From NCBI GenBank assembly GCA_943331145.2, contig CALQKL020000031.1:1-14709 (forward strand): DNA of 14,709 bases, in the 5' to 3' direction. A program made the position numbers and the translations under genes. Origin of the DNA: Chitinophaga pinensis (GTDB taxonomy: Bacteria; Bacteroidota; Bacteroidia; Chitinophagales; Chitinophagaceae). Shown here one piece after another: positions 6,096 to 13,887 of this stretch (position 1 is the first letter of the stretch; each line of letters begins with the position of its first letter). The notes under the pieces were generated by a model. It was given only the letters and a program-made list of their open reading frames with translations, was not told the DNA's origin and made no database searches.

Positions 6096-8657
6096 TTAAT
6101 TCGCAAACAGGAACATATAAAACAACCCAACAAATGCCAAAAATAGAATAATCCCGGATAATCGATTTGATAACTTTGCTCTAAATAACGAACTCATTAA
6201 TAGGCCCATTGCCATTATTATCAATCCAAGCCATACCAAATTAATGTATGGGAAAACGTATGATTTTACCGTTACAAAGTCTATTAACTGATCCGATTCT
6301 TTAATTCCGATTTTTATTTTATGGTTATCACTTACACCGGCAAACTTTACAAATAAATTTTGTGCATAAACCGTGTCGTCTATTTGTAAAATGCCAAAGC
6401 TGTCAGCAACAATCATTGGATGTGCTTCGAAATGCATGCTGTCTTTACTTACAAATTGGATTTCTGCTTGTAATGCGATGTCGTTTGTACCAATTTTGTA
6501 CTTCGAATTGGCTGGATTTTTTTCTACTTTTTTCAATTCGAAATAACCATTGCTGTAATAACTTTTTTCTCCTTCGCCAATTTCTATGATTTTAAATTGG
6601 GCGGTGTCTTCATTTTTTTCTTTATTTATTGCAAATGAAATGTAGGTAAAGATGTCTTTTGTTAGATACGATTTCGTATCAGGATTACTGCTCATGTTGT
6701 TGTCCTTCATTAAATAAACATCTGGCTGTAATACAAATCGTTCTTCTACTTTGGATGCTATTTTATCCTTTTTTTCGAAATTTAAAAGGTAAAAACTTCT
6801 GCCTTTTTCGTGTCCGCTCGAATCTTTTAAATAAGAAACCTGATAGTCGCCCATTTTGGTTGGTACCTCTCTAATTAAGGTTAGATTTTCTGTAGGATCT
6901 TCTTCTTTTTTCGACGTTGGATCTTTTCCAATTGGAACGTTTATGCCGTTTACTTTACTATCACTTATAATCAATTTATTGCTGCTCGAAATCAACATGC
7001 CTATAATCATTACAGCAAACCCAACGTGTGCAATTGAAGCACCAGCTGATTTTAGATTATTTTTTAACACCAATGAAATATACATTCCATTGGATATCGC
7101 TGCATAAATTGAAAAGAATAATGAAATATAAATCGCCACTAAAAAACCTATTCCATGTTTATCAAATTGAATGGGATAAAATATAAAAAGCAAAGTAGCT
7201 ACAATAATTGTAGCCATTAAAGGATATTTAATCTTGCCCATTAAATATTCACGAGAAGTATTCTTGTATTTAAGGTATTGTGATACTGCGGTTAAAATGC
7301 CAATAAAAACCGACACCATAATCATAACCTTGTTGTACAAAAATTCTGCATCTTCTGGCATAGCTAATGGTCCTTTATGAATACTAATAATCAAGTCTTT
7401 TAAAAACGGGGTTTTGCTATAAACAGGGATTGAAGTAATTAAAATGATGAACAATGCCGACAAGAAAAGAAGCAGCGATCCAATAAACATGTAAAATTCT
7501 CTTGAGCTGGTTTCTTCTTCAGTATGAATTGCTGGAATGTTTTTATAATGCTTAAGAAATAAAACAAATATGGGCACTGCAAATGAAAGAACATACAAGC
7601 CAATCATAATGTTGATGGCTTTTCCTGCTTCTGTAAATGCATGTACTGAAGTATCACCAAGAATACCTGTGCGTGTTAAAAAAGTAGAGTACAATACAAA
7701 TATAAAAGTGAGCATTGCAAACAAATAACTTGCCCTTAATGACCTTCCAGTAGCATTGAAAATTAGCATGGTGTGAATACCTGCTATCAAAATTAACCAT
7801 GGTACTAATGAAGCATTTTCAACAGGATCCCAAGCCCAATATCCACCAAAACTTAATGATTCATATGCCCATTTGCCGCCCATCATAATGCCCACACCCA
7901 ATACACAAGCACTCATCAAAGCCCATGGCATCGCAGGTTTTATCCATTCGCCAAATCGTTTTGTTTGTAATCCCGCATAAGCAAATGCAAAAGGAATTAT
8001 TGTTGATGCAAATCCCAAAAATAAAATAGGCGGATGTATGACCATCCAATAATTACGGAGTAAAACATTCAAGCCCATTCCATCTTTTATAAAAGTTAGA
8101 TAGTTGGGCTGTGAAAATATTGGCGCAGGAATTTCATTTCTGGTAAATGTAAATGGACTATTTCCTATTCGAACTCCAAAGAAATAAATGCCTAAAATCA
8201 TGAACATTAAAAAAAGCTGAGCTAAACTTATTACCGACATTATTGGTGCCTTCCAAATACTATGATGTTCTTCCTTTTTGTTATAAATGATAAATGTTCC
8301 CAAAACGGCATGCCAAATCGACCAAAGTAAAAAACTACCTTCTTGCCCTTCCCAAATACATGCCAATAAAAACTTTGATTCAAGTTCTTTTGACGCATGT
8401 TTGTACGCATACATGTACTCGAAGTAATGATTGTAACAAATGAAAAATATTGTTGAAAAAACAATAAGGATACTTATAAAATGTATGGTGAAATTTATTT
8501 TCCCAAATTTCAGCCAATCGTTTTTTTGAGATAAATCTGCTTTTGTAGATGCTACACCAAAAGATATCAACGAAACGAGCGAAGACATCAATGCTAATAG
8601 TATAAAAAAATGTCCAATTTGACCAGGTATTAAATGTTCCCCTTCGAATTTTATCAT
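6096..8657 (-). CDS. ccmF: cytochrome c biogenesis haem lyase CcmF/CcsA-like
   Basis: 853-residue polytopic membrane protein of the haem-handling CcmF family, which takes haem from CcmE and attaches it to apocytochrome c outside the cytoplasmic membrane. The tryptophan-rich WWD signature lies at about 269-287 and contains GGYWAWDPVENAS. Four histidines sit where CcmF binds haem: H208 (in IHPP), H295, H339 (in SVHAF) and H544 (in AHVG). Many membrane helices cover residues 15-560. A soluble, probably periplasmic domain at about 565-800 is followed by two C-terminal helices. It is longer than E. coli CcmF (about 647), mainly through this soluble part. It starts 18 bp after ccmE, and a terminator-like hairpin follows. 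The other ccm genes are not in the window. Confidence 0.94.
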   Translation of the reverse strand: MIKFEGEHLIPGQIGHFFILLALMSSLVSLISFGVASTKADLSQKNDWLKFGKINFTIHFISILIVFSTIFFICYNHYFEYMYAYKHASKELESKFLLACIWEGQEGSFLLWSIWHAVLGTFIIYNKKEEHHSIWKAPIMSVISLAQLFLMFMILGIYFFGVRIGNSPFTFTRNEIPAPIFSQPNYLTFIKDGMGLNVLLRNYWMVIHPPILFLGFASTIIPFAFAYAGLQTKRFGEWIKPAMPWALMSACVLGVGIMMGGKWAYESLSFGGYWAWDPVENASLVPWLILIAGIHTMLIFNATGRSLRASYLFAMLTFIFVLYSTFLTRTGILGDTSVHAFTEAGKAINIMIGLYVLSFAVPIFVLFLKHYKNIPAIHTEEETSSREFYMFIGSLLLFLSALFIILITSIPVYSKTPFLKDLIISIHKGPLAMPEDAEFLYNKVMIMVSVFIGILTAVSQYLKYKNTSREYLMGKIKYPLMATIIVATLLFIFYPIQFDKHGIGFLVAIYISLFFSIYAAISNGMYISLVLKNNLKSAGASIAHVGFAVMIIGMLISSSNKLIISDSKVNGINVPIGKDPTSKKEEDPTENLTLIREVPTKMGDYQVSYLKDSSGHEKGRSFYLLNFEKKDKIASKVEERFVLQPDVYLMKDNNMSSNPDTKSYLTKDIFTYISFAINKEKNEDTAQFKIIEIGEGEKSYYSNGYFELKKVEKNPANSKYKIGTNDIALQAEIQFVSKDSMHFEAHPMIVADSFGILQIDDTVYAQNLFVKFAGVSDNHKIKIGIKESDQLIDFVTVKSYVFPYINLVWLGLIIMAMGLLMSSLFRAKLSNRLSGIILFLAFVGLFYMFLFAN

Positions 8658-8675
8658 TGCAATTGTTTAATTAAA

Positions 8676-9092
8676 CTAGTTTTTGGTTGTTTGATCTTTC
8701 ATTTCTTTTTCAAGCATCTTTTTATCGTCTTTATACTTGCTCGGACATTTCAAAAGAATATCTTGACACTCGAAATGATCTGCTTCCATTTTTCCTTTTA
8801 ATACTATACGCTCACTTTTTTCCAAATCACCAGGTTTGCTGTTATGGTAAATAACTTGCGTTTTTCCACCCAAACTATCAACGGCATAAAAAGATAAGTA
8901 ATTGGGATTTTTAATCGGGTCGTAAGTGATTGGCTCCGATTTATCCAATTTTGCGATTAAATGAACGAACTTTCCTTGCTTTTTCTTTGCAGAATTAATG
9001 GTGTCATAAGTTGAAAAATCAACTGAAAAAACCAATAGGCCAATAATTAAAGCTACAATGCCAATTAAAATAATGATGTGTGTACGTTTCAT
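8676..9092 (-). CDS. ccmE: cytochrome c maturation haem chaperone CcmE, CxxxY type
   Basis: 138-residue haem chaperone that binds haem covalently in the periplasm and passes it to CcmF. One N-terminal membrane anchor is visible at about residues 6-25, followed by the OB-fold domain (about 37-115). The classical haem-binding motif HxxxY is here C116-P-S-K-Y120, so Cys replaces His. CxxxY is a known variant of CcmE in archaea and some anaerobic bacteria, where it is linked to a modified system I. The rest of the fold is intact, so this looks like a functional variant. The C-terminal tail is short and highly charged. It is the first gene of the ccmE-ccmF operon. Confidence 0.9.
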   Translation of the reverse strand: MKRTHIIILIGIVALIIGLLVFSVDFSTYDTINSAKKKQGKFVHLIAKLDKSEPITYDPIKNPNYLSFYAVDSLGGKTQVIYHNSKPGDLEKSERIVLKGKMEADHFECQDILLKCPSKYKDDKKMLEKEMKDQTTKN

Positions 9093-9139
9093 GAGATGAT
9101 GTTTAAGTTAAAAGTCAAAAGTTAAAAATCAAAAATTAT

Positions 9140-9153
9140 GCACTACTTAGTGC
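9140..9153. promoter_or_regulatory. 14-bp dyad, possible operator
   Basis: GCACTA and TAGTGC are exact reverse complements around a CT centre. The site lies between two divergent genes and could bind a dimeric regulator, but no regulator gene is nearby and only one copy is seen. Confidence 0.3.
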
Positions 9154-9226
9154 CAATTACAAAGTGTAGATTTTATTTTTTTTACTTTTTACTTTTGAAT
9201 TTTTATTTTTAAAGCATTTTCGGTGC

Positions 9227-9234
9227 CAAAGGTA
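9227..9234 (-). promoter_or_regulatory. possible -7 box for ccmE-ccmF
   Basis: The minus strand reads TACCTTTG, a full match to TAnnTTTG. It lies 134 bp before the ccmE ATG, so it would give a long leader. No clear -33 TTG is seen. Confidence 0.35.
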
Positions 9235-9294
9235 ATTAAAAGAAATAGAGTATTAGATTCTAGATTTTTTTTAACGGATAAAAAATTGTTCAAT

Positions 9295-9302
9295 TATCTT
9301 TG
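9295..9302 (+). promoter_or_regulatory. -7 box of the agmatinase/radical SAM operon
   Basis: TATCTTTG is a full match to TAnnTTTG and ends 24 bp before the ATG at 9327, the usual distance in this phylum. A matching -33 TTG at 17-23 bp is not evident. The box also argues against any start upstream of 9327. Confidence 0.5.
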
Positions 9303-9326
9303 TCCCGAATTTTTCAAATCAATATC

Positions 9327-10379
9327 ATGGCAGATCTTTCCGCTTTCGACCCCAATTCCGTTGGTAATCCCAATAATAATATTTTCGGACTTCCCTTTTC
9401 AGAAAGCGATGCTCGATTGGTTATTTTACCCATTCCATGGGAGGTTACCGTTAGCTATAACGCAGGAACAGCAAGGGCTCCAGACCATATTTTTACAGCA
9501 AGCTTACAAGTAGATTTGTATGATCCAGAGTATACAGATGCATGGAAACAAGGTTTTTATATGCGTATGCCAGATAAGAAAATTCTTACCAAAAGCGATT
9601 ATCTCCGAAAAGAGGCCGAATTATATATTAACTACATAGCTCAAGGTGAATTGGTGGAAAACAACAAGTTTATGACCAAAACGCTTAAAGAAATCAATCA
9701 AGGTAGTTTGTTTTTAAATGATTGGGTATACGAGCAAACTTCAGAATTATTAAAAAAAGATAAACTTGTTGCATTATTGGGAGGCGATCATAGCACGCCA
9801 TTTGGATTTTTCAAGGCAATGGCTGACAAATTTCCAGAATTTGGAATCTTGCAAATAGATGCACATTGCGATTTGAGAAAAGCTTACGAAGGATTTAATT
9901 TCTCTCATGCTTCCATAATGTATAACGCTTTAGAAAATATCCCAGCCATTAAAAAGCTGGTACAAGTAGGTATTCGTGATTATTGCGAAGAAGAGTTGGA
10001 TTACATCAATAACAGTAACGAAAGAGTTGTTACATATTTTGATAGAGATATCAAACATCGCCAATACGAAGGAGATACTTGGAAGAAAATCGTTGATGAA
10101 ATTATAGCAAATTTGCCACAACATGTTTTTGTCAGTTTTGATATTGATGGACTTGACCCAAAATTATGTCCACATACCGGTACACCCGTGCAAGGTGGTT
10201 TTGAAACAGAACAAGTATTTTATTTACTCAATAAATTGCATCTTTCAGGAAAAAAAATAATTGGATTTGATTTGAATGAAGTAGGGGTGAGCCACGACGA
10301 ATGGGATGAAAATGTGGGTGCACGTGTTTTATATAAACTTTGCAATTTGTTAACCATAAGCAATCCACAAAATGGATAA
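9327..10379 (+). CDS. agmatinase/arginase-family ureohydrolase
   Basis: 350-residue member of the ureohydrolase superfamily, binuclear Mn enzymes that hydrolyse guanidino or formimino groups (agmatine to putrescine plus urea, or arginine or formimidoylglutamate). The metal-ligand motifs are intact: GGDHS at 152-156, DAHCD at 178-182 and DIDGLDP at 272-278. FSHAS (192-196), CPHTGTP (281-287) and the late GFDLNEVG (313-320) also fit the family. It resembles the agmatinase-like group of Bacteroidota, but substrate cannot be fixed from motifs. The N-terminal region of about 130 residues is somewhat long for SpeB. I chose the ATG at 9327; an earlier in-frame TTG at 9300 overlaps the -7 box. It heads an operon: the next gene overlaps it by 8 nt. 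Confidence 0.85.
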   Translation: MADLSAFDPNSVGNPNNNIFGLPFSESDARLVILPIPWEVTVSYNAGTARAPDHIFTASLQVDLYDPEYTDAWKQGFYMRMPDKKILTKSDYLRKEAELYINYIAQGELVENNKFMTKTLKEINQGSLFLNDWVYEQTSELLKKDKLVALLGGDHSTPFGFFKAMADKFPEFGILQIDAHCDLRKAYEGFNFSHASIMYNALENIPAIKKLVQVGIRDYCEEELDYINNSNERVVTYFDRDIKHRQYEGDTWKKIVDEIIANLPQHVFVSFDIDGLDPKLCPHTGTPVQGGFETEQVFYLLNKLHLSGKKIIGFDLNEVGVSHDEWDENVGARVLYKLCNLLTISNPQNG

Positions 10380-10935
10380 AATAACCGTCGTTATTCCCAA
10401 TGAAAAAAAGAACTCTTACAAGCTTTCTATTTTTTTTATTGCTATAATAAATATGATTGGCTTTTTGTATTTTATCGTTAATAACGCATTCGGAAGCTTA
10501 TCGTATCTATTTGCATTTTTGGGATTTATTTCAATTCTTCCACCGCTTTGTGTTTATTTTATTTTTAAGAAAAACCAGGATACGCATCTTGCCCAAATTG
10601 TAATAGGCATTTTGTTCGCATCCATTTGTTGGATTTTCGAAGGTCTAATTTTAGTGGGGTTTTTAAATATGCTTTTCGCTTTTATGGGATTAAAAGCCAT
10701 TCGTAAACTTGAAATCGTTTTTAATGAAATCGGTGTTGTTTATCCGTCATTTCCTAAAAAAATATTTCAATGGACAGAAGTTGAGCAAGTGGTTTTAAAA
10801 GACGGAATGCTTACCATAGATTTAAAAAACAATAAACTTATCCAATTTGTAATTTCTAACCAAGAAAATACTTTGGATGAAACTCAATTTAATGAGCGTT
10901 GCAAACAATTTCAACATCAAATTTCAAATCAATAA
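10372..10935 (+). CDS. membrane protein with C-terminal PH-like domain, unknown function
   Basis: 187-residue protein that I do not recognise as a named family. The sequence shows hydrophobic segments at about residues 17-38, 44-64, 74-88 and 90-106, then a soluble tail (about 112-187). The tail alternates short strands around FNEIGVVYPSFPKKIFQW and LKDGMLTIDLKNNK, a pattern like the bacterial PH-like domains found at the end of small membrane proteins; this is inference. The ATG lies inside the last codons of the agmatinase gene (8-nt overlap in another frame), and the stop is 4 nt before the radical SAM start, so the three genes are almost certainly translated from one message. It could anchor or assist the products of its neighbours at the membrane. 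Confidence 0.72.
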   Translation: MDKITVVIPNEKKNSYKLSIFFIAIINMIGFLYFIVNNAFGSLSYLFAFLGFISILPPLCVYFIFKKNQDTHLAQIVIGILFASICWIFEGLILVGFLNMLFAFMGLKAIRKLEIVFNEIGVVYPSFPKKIFQWTEVEQVVLKDGMLTIDLKNNKLIQFVISNQENTLDETQFNERCKQFQHQISNQ

Positions 10936-10939
10936 CTCA

Positions 10940-12241
10940 ATGTCAATACTCAACGAATCGCCGTACCTACTTTATTCTGATGGAGAAGGAAATATTTTTG
11001 AAGATACCAGTTTATATGTGGTTGGCAGAAGTGGTTGGGATGCTTATCCTGTTCCAGTAGAAGATTGGATTGAATTGCCCGAAGGTGGCCAATTGTATGA
11101 GTTGCCCGGTAGAAAAGGCATTGGCATTGATGTAAAAACGGGTGAAATGCGTTTATGTGAAAAAGGATGGGCTGTTGCGGCTTTCATTCCGCCTGCACAT
11201 ACGGGTTTATATATGGCTGCATATGAATCGCTTCCAGAAGCACCAACTTTACCATTGTTTTGTTACACCGCAGCAGGTTGGCATAATGAAAAGTTTTTTG
11301 TTACTGCAGTTAGAATTGAAAAAGACATTCGACAAGAAGCTGAAGGGTATGATGATGATCAAATTGAAGTTGGGCACAATCAACTTTTAAGTGCGTATCC
11401 TAATAATCGCCTAGTTCAGCATTTGATGGAAAATTGTTGCATGACCTACACTTGTCCTGCTGCACGCAATTTGGCTTTAGGTCGTTGGGAATGCCCAGTT
11501 CCTGTATCTCCCGCATGTAATGCCAATTGCATTGGATGTATTTCATTTCAACCAGAAACAGAAGAGATTTTTAGTACACAAGATAGACTTACGTTTAAGC
11601 CAACTGCCGAAGAGATTGTAGAGTTTACAGTTCCACATTTGGAAACGGCACCTTTCCCAATCATTAGTTATGGACAAGGTTGTGAAGGCGAACCGCTGTT
11701 GATGTGGGAAACAATAAAAGAATCCATAATAGAAATCAGAAAACATACGTCAAAAGGAAGCATTAACATCAATACAAATGGAAGTAAACCCGATGCGGTA
11801 AAAGCCCTTTGTGAAGTTGGGTTAAATAGCATTCGAGTAAGTACAAACTCTGCTAGAAAAGAAATTTACTCGGCTTATTATTTGCCAAACAATTATCAGT
11901 TTGAAGATTTAATTGAAAGTTTAAAAGTGGCACGAATTTTTGGTGCCTGGACAAGCATAAATTATTTCGTATTCCCTGGCATGACAGATTCTGTTGCGGA
12001 GTATGAAGCTTTACGAAAGTTGATTAAAGAAACGGATTTATGTATGATTCAGTGGCGCAATTTCAACATTGATCCAGATTGGTATTTGGGCAAAATAAAT
12101 GTTTCAGATACCGGCGAATGTATCGGCGTAAAACAAATGATGGAGCTGATTAGAGAAGAATTTCCAAATTTAAAATTCGGTTATTTTAATCCCTCAATGG
12201 AAAGAATTAAGGGCGATTATGAGAAGGATTTTGCGAAATAA
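10940..12241 (+). CDS. uncharacterised radical SAM protein
   Basis: 433-residue radical SAM enzyme of unknown substrate. The [4Fe-4S] signature CxxxCxxC is C193, C197 and C200 in CNANCIGC, and a glycine-rich GQGCEGEPLL stretch (about 247-256) plus INTNGS provide the SAM-binding strands. Before the core is an unusual 190-residue N-terminal region with many aromatic and acidic residues. Four more cysteines (C166, C167, C172 and C185) lie just before the signature and could ligate an auxiliary cluster. I chose the ATG at 10940, 4 nt after the preceding stop; an in-frame ATG at 10877 would overlap that gene by 59 nt. It is the last gene of the agmatinase operon, and a 7-bp tandem repeat follows. 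The fold is certain; the function is not. Confidence 0.88.
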   Translation: MSILNESPYLLYSDGEGNIFEDTSLYVVGRSGWDAYPVPVEDWIELPEGGQLYELPGRKGIGIDVKTGEMRLCEKGWAVAAFIPPAHTGLYMAAYESLPEAPTLPLFCYTAAGWHNEKFFVTAVRIEKDIRQEAEGYDDDQIEVGHNQLLSAYPNNRLVQHLMENCCMTYTCPAARNLALGRWECPVPVSPACNANCIGCISFQPETEEIFSTQDRLTFKPTAEEIVEFTVPHLETAPFPIISYGQGCEGEPLLMWETIKESIIEIRKHTSKGSININTNGSKPDAVKALCEVGLNSIRVSTNSARKEIYSAYYLPNNYQFEDLIESLKVARIFGAWTSINYFVFPGMTDSVAEYEALRKLIKETDLCMIQWRNFNIDPDWYLGKINVSDTGECIGVKQMMELIREEFPNLKFGYFNPSMERIKGDYEKDFAK

Positions 12242-12247
12242 AAATTC

Positions 12248-12275
12248 GTTTATTGTTTATTGTTTATTGTTTATT
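12248..12275. repeat. four perfect GTTTATT tandem copies
   Basis: The heptamer GTTTATT repeats four times without error just after the radical SAM stop, in the 76-bp gap between convergent genes. It is T-rich on the plus strand and may aid transcript release, but no strong hairpin precedes it; only CGAA/TTCG at 12234-12248 could pair. A likely slippage-prone microsatellite. Confidence 0.7.
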
Positions 12276-12317
12276 GTTGGAACGAAACGCCATCAAATAT
12301 CTAAAATCCAATATATC

Positions 12318-13877
12318 CTACTTGTACTCTCCAAATTCATTCCTCAACACATCAGCAATTTCGCCCAAAGTGCAATAGTTTTCTACGCATTCCAATACAA
12401 CAGGCATAAGGTTTTCGGTTGATTTTGCAACTGATGCTAATTTTGATAATGAGGCTTGTGCGGCGTCGTTGTTTCTTTTTTGTTTTAAAATGTTCAGTTG
12501 GTCTGTTTGCATTTTTTGTATGCTATCATCAATTTTAAAACCTGGAATTTTTTCGTTGTCTGTAGTTTTAAATTTATTAACGCCAACGATTATTTTTTTC
12601 TCTTGTTCGATATCTTTTTGATATTGATAAGCGCTTCTAGCAATTTCTTCTTGCATAAAACCTGATTCTATGGCTTCAACACTTCCGCCCATAACATCAA
12701 TGGCTTCAATTAATTTCCATGCTTCCGCTTCTACTTGATCGGTCAGCGATTCTACAAAATAACTGCCTGCTAATGGGTCAACAGTATCAGCGGTGCCACT
12801 TTCAAAAGCTACAATTTGTTGTGTTCTTAAAGCAATTTTAGCCGCTTCTTCGGTAGGTAAACTTAGCGCTTCATCGTAGCCGTTAGTGTGTAGCGATTGT
12901 GTCCCGCCCAATACGGCAGCGAGGGTTTGTATGGTAACTCGACTAACATTATTCATTGGTTGTTGAGCCGTAAGTGTGCTTCCGCCGGTTTGGGTATGAA
13001 AACGCAACATCATCGCCTTCTCATCAGTAGCGCCTAAATCCTTCATCATTTTTGCCCACATTCGTCTAGCGGCTCTAAATTTTGCTACTTCTTCAAATAA
13101 ATTGTTGTGTGCGTTAAAGAAAAAAGACAGTCTTTTTCCAAACACATTTATATCCAATCCTTTTTGCTGCGCGGCTTGCACATATGCCTTTCCGTTACTT
13201 AATGTAAATGCAATTTCCTGAACGGCAGTACTCCCTGCTTCTCTAATATGATAACCAGATATCGAAATCGTATTCCATTTTGGCAATTCTTTACTACACC
13301 ATTCAAAAATATCGGTAATGATGCGCATTGATGGCTTTGGCGGATAAATGTATGTTCCTCTTGCCGCATATTCTTTCAAAATGTCATTCTGAATGGTACC
13401 AGAAATGTTTTTCAAATTAGCACCTTGCTTCTTTGCCAACGCCACATAAAATGCCAATAAAATAAACCCTGTTGCATTTATCGTCATTGATGTAGAAACG
13501 TTTTCCAAATTAATGCCATCAAATAACTTCTCCATGTCTTCCAAACTATCAATAGCCACGCCAACTTTCCCGATTTCACCATCAGCTAAAGGATGATCAC
13601 TATCGTAACCAATTTGAGTGGGCAAATCAAATGCAACACTCAAACCACTTACGCCTTGATTCAATAAATAATGATATCGTTTATTGCTTTCTGCAGCTGT
13701 TGAAAAACCAGCATACTGGCGCATGGTCCATAATTTACCACGGTACATTGAAGATTGAACGCCTCTTGTGAATGGGAATTCACCCGCTTTTGATTCGTCT
13801 ACTTTATTAAAATCTGCAGCTGTATAGGTTTCTTTGATTTCGATTCCAGAATCAGTGGTTATTTTATTTTCAGACAT
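12318..13877 (-). CDS. methylmalonyl-CoA mutase catalytic subunit without B12 domain
   Basis: 519-residue catalytic (TIM-barrel) subunit of an adenosylcobalamin-dependent acyl-CoA mutase, interconverting methylmalonyl-CoA and succinyl-CoA. Family blocks are clear: TMRQYAGFSTA near 51-61, GLSVAFDLPTQIGYDSD, GTIQNDILKEY at 160-170, ISGYHIREAG near 205-214 and LRFHTQTGG. By remembered alignment with the Propionibacterium enzyme at a constant offset of 34, Y55, R173 and H210 match Y89, R207 and H244. Tyr and Arg at the first two fit methylmalonyl-CoA rather than isobutyryl-CoA (Phe and Gln). The protein ends where the cobalamin-binding domain with its DxHxxG motif would begin, so that domain must come from another polypeptide, not seen here. 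It follows the DUF7935-like gene by 10 bp. Confidence 0.92.
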   Translation of the reverse strand: MSENKITTDSGIEIKETYTAADFNKVDESKAGEFPFTRGVQSSMYRGKLWTMRQYAGFSTAAESNKRYHYLLNQGVSGLSVAFDLPTQIGYDSDHPLADGEIGKVGVAIDSLEDMEKLFDGINLENVSTSMTINATGFILLAFYVALAKKQGANLKNISGTIQNDILKEYAARGTYIYPPKPSMRIITDIFEWCSKELPKWNTISISGYHIREAGSTAVQEIAFTLSNGKAYVQAAQQKGLDINVFGKRLSFFFNAHNNLFEEVAKFRAARRMWAKMMKDLGATDEKAMMLRFHTQTGGSTLTAQQPMNNVSRVTIQTLAAVLGGTQSLHTNGYDEALSLPTEEAAKIALRTQQIVAFESGTADTVDPLAGSYFVESLTDQVEAEAWKLIEAIDVMGGSVEAIESGFMQEEIARSAYQYQKDIEQEKKIIVGVNKFKTTDNEKIPGFKIDDSIQKMQTDQLNILKQKRNNDAAQASLSKLASVAKSTENLMPVVLECVENYCTLGEIADVLRNEFGEYK

Positions 13878-13887
13878 AATATTGCGT

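Larger units (their letters stand above)
9093..9326. other. divergent control region between ccmE and the agmatinase operon
   Basis: This 234-bp gap has no gene. It holds a full-match -7 box on each strand (9227-9234 minus, 9295-9302 plus), a 14-bp dyad (9140-9153), and two A/T-rich repeat tracts that are imperfect inverted copies of each other (9101-9137 and 9171-9213). If the minus box is used, the ccmE transcript would have a leader of about 130 nt containing both tracts and the dyad. Confidence 0.55.

Noticed and set aside
8676..9092. ccmE as a degraded gene because the haem-binding His is missing
   Set aside because: The frame, membrane anchor, OB-fold region and Tyr120 are intact, and CxxxY is a known functional variant.
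9300..9326. TTG start extending the agmatinase-family protein by 9 residues
   Set aside because: It overlaps the TATCTTTG -7 box, so it would lie upstream of the transcript.
10877..10939. Longer radical SAM protein starting at the ATG at 10877
   Set aside because: It would overlap the preceding gene by 59 nt, while the ATG at 10940 sits 4 nt after that stop, in normal operon spacing.
12219..12422. Plus-strand open frame across the radical SAM end and the mutase end
   Set aside because: It runs through the GTTTATT repeat and antisense to the conserved mutase C-terminus, and has no protein-like features.
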